This document shows positions 1-8,212 of a stretch of DNA of 64,000 nucleotides, in pieces. The notes under the pieces are model-generated. The model made no database searches, had not been told where the DNA came from, and saw only the letters and a list, made by a program, of their open reading frames with translations. The DNA is from Tolypothrix sp. FACHB-123 (GTDB taxonomy: Bacteria; Cyanobacteriota; Cyanobacteriia; Cyanobacteriales; Nostocaceae), in contig NZ_JACJRE010000002.1 of the NCBI RefSeq assembly GCF_014697075.1, positions 1 through 64,000 of the forward strand. Reading direction: 5' to 3'. Every line of letters starts with the position of its first letter. Positions within the stretch are counted from its first letter, which is position 1. A program made the translations under genes and the position numbers.

Positions 1-33
1 TAAATGTCTGGTTCCTGGTTTTTAATTGTATTA

Positions 34-249
34 TTATTTACCTTTTGCTTCAGTACAGCTATGTAGTTCTTTATGCTTCATAATGAAGTGCGGAATACGG
101 GTTAAGAAAAAAGATGCACCGCCACGAATAGCAGTAGCAATCTGAATAGCATCTGGGGTTCTCAAATTGTAATCTGCTCTTAATTGTGCAGCAGTTTCAG
201 CGATATCTGGAGAAACTTCGATAGTCGTCAAACCTTGGGAATTGAACAA
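34..249 (-). pseudogene. PIN-domain (VapC-like) toxin, C-terminal fragment
   Basis: The 71 codons read as the C-terminal half of a PIN-domain ribonuclease. The segment with the RTPDAIQIATAI motif is the usual helix with the third acidic residue of VapC-type toxins, followed by the hydrophobic strand that normally ends in a TND motif. Here that strand reads FFLTRIPHF, so the Asn-Asp is lost and the tail is not PIN-like. The first acidic half of the domain, which should lie at higher coordinates on this strand, is missing. It is replaced after about position 240 by an unrelated Uma2 remnant on the other strand. No antitoxin is visible. I read it as a decayed remnant, not a working toxin. Confidence 0.6.
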
Positions 250-447
250 TATATCACGATATTACAGAACAAAATGCAAGAATATCTAGTTAATGGTTCT
301 AGATTAGGCTGGTTAATTGATTTAGAAACTAAAACAGTAGAAATTTATCGCCATAATCAAGATATTGAAATACTGCAATCTCCTGCTACTTTATCAGGAG
401 AAGATATACTACCTGGATTTGTGCTGAATTTAAAATATATCTGCTAA
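250..447 (+). pseudogene. Uma2 family (DUF820) nuclease, C-terminal fragment
   Basis: From about position 262 the frame encodes the last 60 or so residues of a Uma2/DUF820 protein: the NKMQEYLVNGSRLGWLID helix-strand, an EIYR strand, and the closing LSGEDILPGFVLNL motif. Full family members are about 180-200 residues, as in the intact relative at 54864-55403, and carry a PD-(D/E)XK core in the missing N-terminal part. The upstream codons in the same frame have no family similarity because they are antisense to the PIN fragment. With both neighbours losing their 5' parts at the same point, this looks like a deletion or inversion scar. Confidence 0.65.
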
Positions 448-524
448 GTTTATCAATAAAAAGTGCGATCGCTTAAACACCACAGATATAGTTAAACTAA
501 CTCACACTCCTATCAGCTGATAAC

Positions 525-662
525 TCAATACAGTTCAGTTAGCGCCAAAAACATTAAGCTGCGTAGGTTGGGTTGAGGAACGAAACCCAACATTTCCAGG
601 GGTTTGTTGGGTTTCACTTCGTTCAACCCAACCTACAATTATCCTTAACTGAACCGTATTGG
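525..662. repeat. Nested palindromic intergenic element
   Basis: This fills the 448-776 gap, which holds no gene. An outer inverted pair (TCAATACAGTTCAGTT at 525-540 against AACTGAACCGTATTGG at 647-662, with mismatches) encloses an inner pair at 563-592 and 605-636 built on GTAGGTTGGGTTGA and its complement. The whole could fold into one long hairpin and has the size of a small non-autonomous element. No coding capacity is seen. Confidence 0.7.
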
Positions 663-776
663 CTTATAACTACAGATAGGATTTACTCTTTAAGCCTCTA
701 AGCCTTCTGATAGTATATTTCCTAAAACCAAAAATCCAAGCTAAAGATGTTTGGTTATAGAAGTTAGGGGGAAATC

Positions 777-992
777 ATGCCTAGCGGTCATGCTAATCAT
801 AAAGGTAGTTCTAACAAACTCAATGTTAATGCTAATGGGGTAATTGATGACGCTGTAGATGAAGCAGTAAATCCCCAAGACTTACTACCAGAAGAGTTAA
901 CTAATACTGAAACTCTCAGAGTTGACGAAGCTGTTAATTATCCTCCCGCTACCCAACGTCCAGCTAAGGAAGGAAATCAGACAAATAAATAA
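777..992 (+). CDS. Small conserved hypothetical protein
   Basis: A 71-residue, hydrophilic, acidic protein with no membrane segment or signal peptide. It is rich in Asn, Asp and Glu, and contains DEAVNP at about 28 and DEAVNY at about 50. A purine-rich stretch (AGGGGGAAA) lies just upstream of the ATG. It is followed after 44 bases by the DUF2171 gene on the same strand, so the two may be co-transcribed. I do not recognise a named family. Composition suggests a disordered protein, and the function is unknown. Confidence 0.6.
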   Translation: MPSGHANHKGSSNKLNVNANGVIDDAVDEAVNPQDLLPEELTNTETLRVDEAVNYPPATQRPAKEGNQTNK

Positions 993-1036
993 GCTTTGGC
1001 GAAGAGAATTTTTAGGTATTTAATCAGAGGCTAAAA

Positions 1037-1306
1037 ATGGAGATATCAAAGATTAAAGAACATCTACCAGTCTATGCAGAAGGTTCTGGTGGTTTAGCAG
1101 GAGCATCTGATACACATATTGGTAATGTTGATGCTGTAGAAAATGGTAACTACATCAAATTGACTAAAAATAATGCTCATGATGGAAAACATCACTGGTT
1201 TCCTATCAACTGGGTAAGAGCAGTAGATGAACGTGCTGTATATCTCAATAAGACTGTAGACGAAGCAATGGCTCAATTGCTGAATGAACAGCCTACAGGA
1301 GCTTAA
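1037..1306 (+). CDS. DUF2171 domain protein
   Basis: An 89-residue protein matching the DUF2171 pattern: an opening KIKEHLPVYAEGSGG, then HIGNVDAVENGNYIKLTK, and a C-terminal HHWFPINWV segment ending in YLNKTVDEA. The family is small, soluble and of unknown biochemical role. It resembles PRC-barrel-like folds and is often seen in stress-associated bacterial genes. The start is the first ATG in frame, and length fits the family. It follows the 71-residue gene at 777 on the same strand. No regulatory site was recognised. Confidence 0.75.
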   Translation: MEISKIKEHLPVYAEGSGGLAGASDTHIGNVDAVENGNYIKLTKNNAHDGKHHWFPINWVRAVDERAVYLNKTVDEAMAQLLNEQPTGA

Positions 1307-1778
1307 TTTTTAACTATCTGTCCTTGATTTTTGCACAAATATCTGCATTCATGGAATTTTGAAAGTCTAAGTTTTCTGATTTTTGGCGCTAAAACCAAGC
1401 GTATTGACCAATTGCTCAGGAAATACCAAAAAATAAATTATCGCAAATTGTAGGGGCGAGGTTTTCTCGCCCTTATGAGTTAAAAGATGCCGAATCATAT
1501 GATATCGTAATCTTTTTAATTGCCACGCTTGACACAGATATGAAAACTTCGGGAACAATCTGATCGCGATTGCTGTCATATCTCATATATATACTGAACT
1601 AATTAATAGGCGCGTATTAGCAGCATAGAAAAGCTCAAGAGCGATCGCAAATAATGCGCGTCTTAAAAACACTTTATCTACGGAATATTCTTATAGGCAG
1701 GTTGCAAAATATTCAGAAACAATTTCAGTAAATCTGCGTCCTTAAATTATCTCAAGAGACTGAAACGGAAACCCTACC
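1307..1778. other. Gene-free stretch with a small hairpin repeat
   Basis: No convincing gene is present on either strand. A short hairpin repeat, GGGCGAGGTTTTCTCGCCC, lies at about 1452-1470. One HIP1-like GCGATCGC lies near 1641. The rest is AT-rich leader in front of the exported protein at 1779. Confidence 0.4.
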
Positions 1779-2468
1779 ATGACAACTATTGATCGTTGGA
1801 AATCAGGAACAGCTGCCTTAATGGCAATGGCAATTACTACAGGTGCAATTACTCCTTTATTTTCCTCTGCTCCTGCTAGTGCCCAATACAATATTAACCA
1901 ACCCCGAGTAGTTACTATTCCTTCCAATGTAACATTGCCTGTTACTTATGAAAAAGAAAAAGTAATTGTTAATCCAGGGGAAACTTTAGCTTTAACACTA
2001 AAAATAGAAAGCGACATTATTGATAGGAACAGAAATGTCTTGATTCCTCAAGGAACTGATGTTGTTGGGAGATTAGAACCTGTCAACCTGGGTGGAGTTT
2101 ATTCCAATGATAGGAATGATAATAAGAATAAAGGTGTCCGGTTTGTCGCCCAAGAATTAGTATTTCCTTCTGGTCGCCGTCAGCAAATTAATGCTACTTC
2201 GCGCACATACTCTCAAACTGAAAGAATCTCTCAAGGTGCAGATACAGGTAAGATCTTAACAGATGCTGCTATAGGTGCAGGTGCAGCCACTGTAATTTCA
2301 CTCCTTACAGGTAACCGCAGAATCGAAACTTTAGAACCTATTATTGGTGCGGCGGCTGGTGCTGGAGCAAGTATACTGTTACGCAAAAAACAAGCAGATG
2401 TTTACGTCTTACGCCCTCAGCAAGATTTAGACATTACTTTGACCTCTAGTTTGGCACTATCCCGCTAA
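1779..2468 (+). CDS. Exported protein with VirB10/TrbI-like beta domain
   Basis: A 229-residue protein with an N-terminal signal peptide (about 1-36: DRWKSGTAALMAMAITTG then a cleavage-like ASAQ). The mature part resembles the periplasmic beta domain of VirB10/TrbI proteins: a TIPSNVTLPV strand, later VLIPQGTDVVGRL, VAQELVFPSGRRQQINA, then a Gly/Ala-rich hydrophobic stretch (about 160-200) and a short C-terminal strand set. No other type IV secretion gene is near, so conjugation is not implied. It is a paralogue of the next gene: signal peptide and C-terminal domain align, but this copy lacks SLH domains. It is likely periplasmic or outer-membrane associated. Confidence 0.65.
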   Translation: MTTIDRWKSGTAALMAMAITTGAITPLFSSAPASAQYNINQPRVVTIPSNVTLPVTYEKEKVIVNPGETLALTLKIESDIIDRNRNVLIPQGTDVVGRLEPVNLGGVYSNDRNDNKNKGVRFVAQELVFPSGRRQQINATSRTYSQTERISQGADTGKILTDAAIGAGAATVISLLTGNRRIETLEPIIGAAAGAGASILLRKKQADVYVLRPQQDLDITLTSSLALSR

Positions 2469-2513
2469 TAGGCTTAATTCAATTTAAGTCGTGAATGTAA
2501 TCATCCCTAATGC

Positions 2514-2557
2514 GCGATCGCTACTTTTTAGATGTATGCGATCGCTTATTTTTTTTT
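2514..2557 (+). terminator. Hairpin terminator built from two HIP1 octamers
   Basis: GCGATCGC at 2514-2521 and again at 2538-2545, followed by TTATTTTTTTT. Because the octamer is self-complementary, the two copies pair to form the stem. It lies 46 bases after the stop of the exported protein. The remainder up to 2924 is AT-rich with no gene seen. Confidence 0.6.
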
Positions 2558-2924
2558 ATTCTTATCTCTCCCCAAATTGTTGTTTTATTAACTTGTATTT
2601 AATTAACTTTTTTAACCAGTATTTTTACAGAATAGGTGATATTTTAACAAATCCAATATCATCCTAAGTTTCATCCGGATCGCTGTAGTAGATTTTGAAT
2701 AAAGAAATTCAATATCAATACATAATTTAGGTTAATTATAGGATTATTCCAGATTATGTATTGTGCTTTTTTGACTTCATTTATGACTTTATATATATGC
2801 CTCTATCACCAGTCATGACTTAAGTCACGGTTCCTAAAAAGACTAAATAATTAGGAACATTCACCTCACTAAAATGTCTAAGTAATTAACAGAAGAAAAA
2901 TAAATTATATAGGATAAAAACTCT

Positions 2925-4166
2925 ATGTTTGCTTTAAATCGTTGGCAATCTGGTACTGCTGCACTCATGGCTTTGAGCATCACAACAGGTACTGTAGCAC
3001 CTTTATTTACAGCAACACCCTCATTTGCTCAAACTACTTTTACTGATGTTTCTTCTAACTATTGGGCATCACAATTTATTCAACAATTATCACAAAGAGG
3101 TGTAATTGCTGGTTTTCCTGATGGTAGTTTCCGCCCAGAAGAACCAGTAACCCGCGCTCAATTTGCTGCTATGGTAAACAAAGCTTTCCAAAAAGCACCA
3201 CAACGGCAAGCAATTAATTTTACAGATGTACCCAGTAACTATTGGGCAACAAGTGCAATTCAGCAAGCTTATACCATCGGTTTCCTATCAGGATATCCCG
3301 GAAATCGCTTTGAACCTAACCAAGCAATTCCCCGTCAACAGGTTTTAGTATCCCTGGCTAATGGTTTAGAATATAGCCCTAATAGTAATGTTGAAAGTAC
3401 TCTGCAATATTTCAACGATGCTTCTAACATTGCTGACTACGCCCGTAGTCCAATCGCAGCTGCTACTGAAAAACAAATTGTAGTCAACTATCCCAATGTT
3501 AAGTTCCTCAATCCTACTAGCACCGCTACCAGGGCACAAGTAGCAGCTTTTATCTATCAAGCTTTAGTTAGTTCCAATCAAGCCTCAGCGATTAACTCAC
3601 CCTATGTTGTAGCGCTACAAAATACCACACCCACACCCGTAGCAGTGACAATTCCTCAAGGTACTGCTATCCCTGTGAAGTACGATAAAGCAGAAAAAAT
3701 TCTTGTAACCAAAACTGAAACCGCACCTTTAACCTTAACAGTTGCGCAAAACGTCATCACTCAAGACGGTGCAATAGTCATTCCCGCAGGTAGTCAAGTA
3801 GTTGGTCAACTCAAACCAGCTGAAGGCGGTTCGCAATTCGTAGCCCAAAAACTAGTGTTAACCACAGGACAAGAATATCAAATTAACGCCACCTCTGAGG
3901 TCATTAACAAAACAGAAACAGTCAACAAGGGCACAAACGTCGGTACCATCATTAAAGATACTGTCTTGGGCGCAGGAGCCGCAGCTGCTGTATCCGCCGT
4001 CACAGGCGATCGCGCGATCGCCACAGAAGAAGTACTCGGTGGCGCAGGTATCGGTGCTTTAATTGGCTTATTCTTTGGTAAAAACAGCGTTGACCTCATC
4101 GCTATCGACCCCGACACCGACCTACAAATGACCATCAATCAAAACTTATTAGTTTCACTTAGATAG
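2925..4166 (+). CDS. SLH-domain exported protein with VirB10/TrbI-like C-terminus
   Basis: A 413-residue protein with a signal peptide (about 1-35, ending SFAQ). Three S-layer homology modules follow: FTDVSSNYWASQFI at about 39 with GVIAGFPDGSFRPEEPVTRAQFA, FTDVPSNYWATSAI at about 99 with FLSGYPGNRFEPNQAIPR, and a weaker third near 165-215. From about 235 the C-terminal half repeats the domain of the upstream paralogue: VTIPQGTAIPVKYDKA, IVIPAGSQVVGQL, FVAQKLVLTTGQEYQINA and a Gly/Ala-rich segment. SLH modules in cyanobacteria usually bind peptidoglycan-linked polymer, so the protein is probably a cell-wall anchored envelope component. It appears to be a duplication of the 1779 gene plus SLH acquisition, or the reverse loss. 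Confidence 0.8.
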   Translation: MFALNRWQSGTAALMALSITTGTVAPLFTATPSFAQTTFTDVSSNYWASQFIQQLSQRGVIAGFPDGSFRPEEPVTRAQFAAMVNKAFQKAPQRQAINFTDVPSNYWATSAIQQAYTIGFLSGYPGNRFEPNQAIPRQQVLVSLANGLEYSPNSNVESTLQYFNDASNIADYARSPIAAATEKQIVVNYPNVKFLNPTSTATRAQVAAFIYQALVSSNQASAINSPYVVALQNTTPTPVAVTIPQGTAIPVKYDKAEKILVTKTETAPLTLTVAQNVITQDGAIVIPAGSQVVGQLKPAEGGSQFVAQKLVLTTGQEYQINATSEVINKTETVNKGTNVGTIIKDTVLGAGAAAAVSAVTGDRAIATEEVLGGAGIGALIGLFFGKNSVDLIAIDPDTDLQMTINQNLLVSLR

Positions 4167-4190
4167 TCGGTTGTCAGTTGTCAGTTGTCA

Positions 4191-4254
4191 GTAGGGGCGG
4201 GTTTATGGGAGATAGTTATGGATATTTGAGGATATCTGTGAACCCGCCCGTACA
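4191..4254. repeat. GTAGGGGCGGGTTTA inverted repeat, copy 1
   Basis: Ends in GTAGGGGCGGGTTTA and AACCCGCCCGTAC, about 35 bases apart, so the ends can pair. Related copies lie at 23987-24051 and 24637-24699. It is flanked on both sides by heptamer runs of TTGTCAG and TTGACCA types. Confidence 0.7.
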
Positions 4255-4316
4255 GTAGTCAGTTGTTGAATTTTCATTAAACTTTTGACCATTGACCATT
4301 GACCATTGACTCTTGA

Positions 4317-5648
4317 CTAATCCTCAACTTCTGGTAACCAAATAACAAAAGTTGTTCCCGGTGCATTGGGTGATGCGATTGTCGAATTAAATGCAGGGCT
4401 AAAGACTTCTATTTTGCCCTGCATTTGCTCTATTAACTGTTTAGCGATCGCTAATCCCAAACCAGTACCAGGAATTTCTGTTTGCGCCTGTACGCCTCGG
4501 TAATGACGTTCGCCAATATGTATTAAATCTTCTGGGGGAATACCAGGGCCTGTATCGCTAATAGCAATTCCCTGTAAATTCTCTTGTTCTTGCCCTACCT
4601 CAATCAAAATTTTCCCACCAGCGGGAGTGTATTTTAAAGCATTATCTAAAATATTGCTCAATACTTCTCGTAAAGCTTTGACATTAACATGGACTAAAGG
4701 TAAGTTTCGGGGAATTTTAGTTATTAATTGCAGCTTTCGTTCTTGAGCAATTGCTTTAGCCGATACTAATAACGGTGCTAATATTTCGACTAAAGCACAG
4801 TTAGTTGCTTGTTCTCCTGTTCCTGGTAATAACAGGGGAAGTTTTGCTTCTTGGTGAATAGTAGCTTCTACAACTACTTCATTTTCTGGAAGCGATCGCT
4901 GTGCTACATCTGGAGGTGCTAAGTCAATTACTTGGTCAAACTGTTGCAGTAATTCTTGTAAGCGATCGCTTTCTCTGATGATATTACCAGCCACATCACG
5001 ATTCGCATCTCCCGCCCGCAAGCGCTTCATGAGCAGCTTTCCAAACGTCTTAATGGCTGTTAAAGGATTGCGGAACTGGTGTAGGAGGTTATCAAGCAAA
5101 TCTCGCTGTTGTTCTTGCAGGATTTGTTGTTGATGCAATTGCTGCTGTAACCAGGCGCGACGCTGATCTAAAATACAGGCGATCGCTAAAGTTTGGGCTA
5201 TTCTCTGAATTTCGCCTTGTTCTTGTTCATTCCAAGCCCTATCTTCCCTACCTGTTACCAATAACCCCATCATCACACCCTCATGAATTAAGGGTAAAAC
5301 CATTTGGTTTTCACTCAGCAAATATTCCTCTGATGTATCGCGCTCCTGTGATGAATTTGTTGATTCTTCCCTACCTGTTAATAATTTTCCCTGATTCGCT
5401 GGTAATGCCAAAACATTTCGTACTGTCAGTTGTTCCGGCATTTTTGCCTTAGCAGTTCCCTCAACTTGCCTTAATATAGCTGTCTCTGGATATACCACTA
5501 CCGGAATCAGTTTGGCCTCCCCCGTGGGAGCATCCACCAATTCTTGCGTTAAGTAGACAATACTCAACGATGCTCCTAGCCCTTGGGTCAATAGTGCTAT
5601 TTGCTCTTGGCATAGAGCAACAAAATCAGAACTGGCAGACATTAACAT
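4317..5648 (-). CDS. hik2: GAF-domain sensor histidine kinase, Hik2/CSK-like
   Basis: A 443-residue soluble kinase. The N-terminal GAF-type sensor region covers about 5-165. A HisKA dimerisation domain follows, with the H-box HQFRNPLTAIKTFGKLL at about 190, then an HATPase_c domain with the N box (EVLSNILDNALKYTP), G1 (ISDTGPGIP) and G2 (GTGLGLAIAKQLIEQM). The H-box wording and a conserved Cys near the N-terminus (FVALCQEQ) match the cyanobacterial Hik2 / plastid CSK family, which reports plastoquinone redox state. No transmembrane segment and no adjacent response regulator are seen. Translation may start at the first Met or at the third codon, also Met. Family placement is from memory of the motif, so moderate confidence in the symbol. 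Confidence 0.75.
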   Translation of the reverse strand: MLMSASSDFVALCQEQIALLTQGLGASLSIVYLTQELVDAPTGEAKLIPVVVYPETAILRQVEGTAKAKMPEQLTVRNVLALPANQGKLLTGREESTNSSQERDTSEEYLLSENQMVLPLIHEGVMMGLLVTGREDRAWNEQEQGEIQRIAQTLAIACILDQRRAWLQQQLHQQQILQEQQRDLLDNLLHQFRNPLTAIKTFGKLLMKRLRAGDANRDVAGNIIRESDRLQELLQQFDQVIDLAPPDVAQRSLPENEVVVEATIHQEAKLPLLLPGTGEQATNCALVEILAPLLVSAKAIAQERKLQLITKIPRNLPLVHVNVKALREVLSNILDNALKYTPAGGKILIEVGQEQENLQGIAISDTGPGIPPEDLIHIGERHYRGVQAQTEIPGTGLGLAIAKQLIEQMQGKIEVFSPAFNSTIASPNAPGTTFVIWLPEVED

Positions 5649-5842
5649 TTTTCAGATTTTGCTCTAGTTTATAGAAATTGGGGGTAAATTAAAGAAGAGG
5701 GTAATTTTGTTCCTCGCCCATTTAATAAAGCTTAACTAAATCTTCTTAGTAATGCTTTGTCCCAGGGAATTATATATTCCCTAATTTTGATTTCTCTATT
5801 TTTAAAGAGATCTTTTTGGTTGTATCAAAACCTTAAAAACTG

Positions 5843-5871
5843 TTGATTTTTTGAACTAGAACTTATATAAT
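5843..5871 (+). promoter_or_regulatory. Sigma-70 type promoter for the DUF3155 gene
   Basis: TTGATT at 5843-5848 and a perfect TATAAT at 5866-5871 with a 17-base spacer. Transcription would begin near 5878, giving a leader of about 50 bases with an AGAGGAGG ribosome site at 5914-5921. Confidence 0.6.
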
Positions 5872-5929
5872 TACGACGGATTTTGTAGCTATCACTACAA
5901 TCTATAGCTTGAAAGAGGAGGAAAATAGG

Positions 5930-6247
5930 TTGGCAAGGAGACGGAAACGGAAAAGTCGTCGTCGCCAAGAAGGGCGTCGAATTCTAGAGCATGTGCCTCA
6001 ATATAGCATCGAAAGTGGCGAAGAAAAACCTGTGACAGCAGCAAGAAAGTTTATTCAAGCTGAAGGTATCGCGCCACCTGCGTTGCTACTGGTAAAACGG
6101 AACGAACACACAACAGATCGGTATTTCTGGGCAGAAAAGGGTCTGTTTGGTGCTCAATACGTAGAAGAGAACCATTTCTTGTTTCCCAGCCTGAGGGTTT
6201 TAGAAGCCCCCGCTGGTCAGGAAACCCTAGCTTTAGCTAGTCGCTGA
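5930..6247 (+). CDS. DUF3155 family basic protein (TTG start)
   Basis: About 105 residues. It opens with a strongly basic block (ARRRKRKSRRRQEGRRILEHV) and continues with YSIESGEEKPVTAARKFI and a closing HFLFPSLRVLEAP segment, the pattern of DUF3155, a family restricted to cyanobacteria and of unknown role. No ATG fits. A TTG at 5930 lies eight bases after a strong AGAGGAGG ribosome site and makes the basic block the true N-terminus. An in-frame TTG at 5909 is upstream of that site and less likely. The basic tail suggests nucleic acid or ribosome contact, which is only inference. Confidence 0.75.
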   Translation: MARRRKRKSRRRQEGRRILEHVPQYSIESGEEKPVTAARKFIQAEGIAPPALLLVKRNEHTTDRYFWAEKGLFGAQYVEENHFLFPSLRVLEAPAGQETLALASR

Positions 6248-6676
6248 ACTACAAATGGTTATCTTACGCCTTAATGTTGCTTCTGACAATCATTTAACTG
6301 GCAAAATTGCTCGCGTTATGTAAAAGTTTCATTTTTTTACTTTGTAGCTGAGTTGCCAGTTGGGCTATTCCAGGTAATGGGAAAATCAACTTGTTTCAAG
6401 CCACGCTTGTTTGCATGGGTTGATTGATAGCTTCGCGAGCAACAAGGGAGTCAGCATCCAGCGAAAAGTGTTTCCTAACGGGAGCTAAACTGCACGTTTA
6501 TTTGGTAGATTGCTCAGGACGCTCTGTCAACAGCTATAGTTATTTCCCTACGATCTTGTATCGTAGGGAAACTGACATCTTATAGATTCTAATTTCAACT
6601 TCCAAGTGTGTGTTTCCGGAAAATTTAGACAGAAGTCAGCATATCGTACCCAAAAGATGTGCAAAAAATTCACAAT
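6248..6676. other. Gene-free stretch with strong hairpin, possible ncRNA
   Basis: No protein gene is seen. A perfect 12-bp stem, TTTCCCTACGAT with ATCGTAGGGAAA around a CTTGT loop, lies at 6543-6571. Further complementary pairs occur upstream, such as AATCAAC (about 6384) with GTTGATT (about 6419). The final stem lacks a following T-run. A structured RNA is possible, but no known class was recognised. Confidence 0.3.
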
Positions 6677-7207
6677 TTATGAAATAGGTTTTAACTGTAG
6701 TGCCTTCTGCAACTCTGTGAGTTCGTCTCGATGAGCAATTACAGTTATTTTACTTGAGGATTGTTGCTGATTCGGGGTTGATTCCAGTTTGAGCGATACT
6801 TTCTCAAGTCTTCCAGCTTTTTTCCAATAAAAAATACCACTCATAGGAGAGAGCAGTAGTAGCCCAAAAAATAAGCTACGAACGCTTGGAAAAAGTATTG
6901 ACAAAACCAGAGACAAGCAAACCAAACCAGTAAATGCTAGTAGTGTTAAAAACACTGCTAAAAACCAGCTTGGTTTAACAAACCCTTCAAAAGTCACTTG
7001 GTTTTGTTCACGGTCTACCGCTGCCACTCGATAAGACCGGGAGTGAAAATACTCCTTGAGTTGAGGCATCAAAGTGGCTTCATCTTGCTCAGATATCAGT
7101 TGTGCTGTCTGCGTACGCTCTTTAGTAGAGGCACGAATAAAGAAAAACAGCCCAACCGACAACAACAAGGTAAGTAGGAACGTGGATGGCAGAATAGCAG
7201 TATCCAT
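6677..7207 (-). CDS. CCB-type cofactor assembly of complex C factor (DUF3529)
   Basis: A 176-residue membrane protein with one N-terminal transmembrane helix (about 6-24), a soluble segment with EQDEATLMPQLKEYFHSRSYRV, two more helices at about 80-128, and a soluble C-terminal tail. This layout and wording fit the DUF3529 family, the cyanobacterial relatives of plant CCB1. CCB proteins take part in covalent attachment of haem ci to cytochrome b6 of the b6f complex. The gene follows a PadR regulator by 59 bases on the same strand, so the two are probably one transcript. The family call rests on overall pattern, not on a diagnostic motif. Confidence 0.6.
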   Translation of the reverse strand: MDTAILPSTFLLTLLLSVGLFFFIRASTKERTQTAQLISEQDEATLMPQLKEYFHSRSYRVAAVDREQNQVTFEGFVKPSWFLAVFLTLLAFTGLVCLSLVLSILFPSVRSLFFGLLLLSPMSGIFYWKKAGRLEKVSLKLESTPNQQQSSSKITVIAHRDELTELQKALQLKPIS

Positions 7208-7266
7208 AACTAAAACAGGTACTATTTGATTGGAGGGGACTTATTCATTTCATTATTAATTATTCG

Positions 7267-7614
7267 TTACTTTGTTCTTTGATTGATGTACTCGAGCCAA
7301 AGCTGAGCTAAATCTTGCGATTGAGCCTGCCATTCTGGAGAAACTTGGTACATCCGCCTCGGGCGTCCCCGCCCTTCGAGTTTCTTCCAGTATCCATTTA
7401 TTGCCCTTTGGTCTTCGAGAAATTTAATCGCACTGTACAGTACGGTATCCGAAAGGCGATAGGTTGGATATTCATTCTCCAGTCGCTGGATCAACTCGGT
7501 TCCGTAAGATTCACCTTGTAATAAAACATACAGAATGTAACAAACTGCTAGTTCCTGACAGAGGTAAGTTGGCGGAGGATTCTCAAAGAATTGATATATA
7601 TCCTCAAGTTTCAT
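7267..7614 (-). CDS. PadR family transcriptional regulator
   Basis: A 115-residue winged-helix protein. The N-terminal region (CQELAVCYILYVLLQGESYGTELIQRLE) and the wing with DTVLYSAIKFLEDQRAI then YWKKLEGRGRPRRMYQVS form the classical PadR fold and its RGRPR(R)xY motif. It lacks the long C-terminal dimerisation helix of large PadR proteins, as in the short PadR-s2 group. It lies directly upstream of the CCB-like membrane gene in the same orientation. Two near-identical dyads 55-99 bases upstream of the start (7669-7713) are good candidates for autoregulatory operators. Confidence 0.85.
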   Translation of the reverse strand: MKLEDIYQFFENPPPTYLCQELAVCYILYVLLQGESYGTELIQRLENEYPTYRLSDTVLYSAIKFLEDQRAINGYWKKLEGRGRPRRMYQVSPEWQAQSQDLAQLWLEYINQRTK

Positions 7615-7668
7615 GGTTAGGGAATGGCTAAAAAATGCCTTAGGGTGAGATCTACAATGCTGGTAGCT

Positions 7669-7713
7669 AGTATATCGCGATACTTTAATCTATGTAAGTA
7701 TATAGCGCTACTT
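7669..7713 (-). promoter_or_regulatory. Paired AGTA-N8-TACT dyads upstream of padR
   Basis: Two 17-base copies at 7669-7685 and 7697-7713, identical at 15 of 17 positions: AGTATATCGCGATACTT and AGTATATAGCGCTACTT. Each has inverted AGTA/TACT ends separated by eight bases. They start 28 bases apart. The position just upstream of a PadR gene suggests a PadR operator. Confidence 0.55.
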
Positions 7714-8109
7714 AGCCATGATTTTACAAAGCGTAGACATGATAAATCAGTCCCACGTCAGTTGAAGTTGTAGGACAAGTGTGTGAGTTTCAGGGAAACA
7801 GAATATGCATCCCTGCCCAAGCTCAAGACGATGTGGTGAGGAGCGATTTAAGATATTGGCAAAGCCAATGCCTTAGTGTCAAGTGATGCCGAGCTGGTTA
7901 GAACTGCTTAAGCATAAGATGCCATCGATGAAATTTTACAGGTAAAATGCGATTTTGTCTGTAAAAGTTAATAAACACTTTTTTTACAATGATTATCCCA
8001 GTGCAGACCGTAGAATATGGGGGCTAGGGGCTAGGCAATAGGGAATAGGGACTAGATCTGGGATAATAATTACTCTTGCCACTAGCAATACCCCATGCCC
8101 AATACCCCA

Positions 8110-8157
8110 TGACGCCAGTTGCCTCAAGTCGGGAAACCCGCCCACGGCACTGGCTCC
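8110..8157 (-). repeat. Dispersed GAGCCAGT...GGGTTTCCC...ACTGGCGT repeat, copy 1
   Basis: On the minus strand it reads GGAGCCAGTG, a central GGGTTTCCC, then AACTGGCGTCA, about 48 bases in all. Relatives lie at 12696-12740 and 29795-29842. The surrounding 7714-8212 stretch holds no gene and otherwise contains CTAGGGG and ATGCCCC heptamer runs. Confidence 0.65.
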
Positions 8158-8212
8158 CTAATGCCCCGTGCCCACATATTTTTAAAGTGCCTAGTAAATT
8201 GGTAATCAGTTT

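Noticed and set aside
1367..1579. 70-codon minus-strand frame
   Set aside because: Crosses a hairpin repeat and has no coding character.
1779..4166. A type IV secretion or conjugation locus
   Set aside because: Only the VirB10/TrbI-like domain is present. No ATPase, relaxase or other VirB component is nearby.
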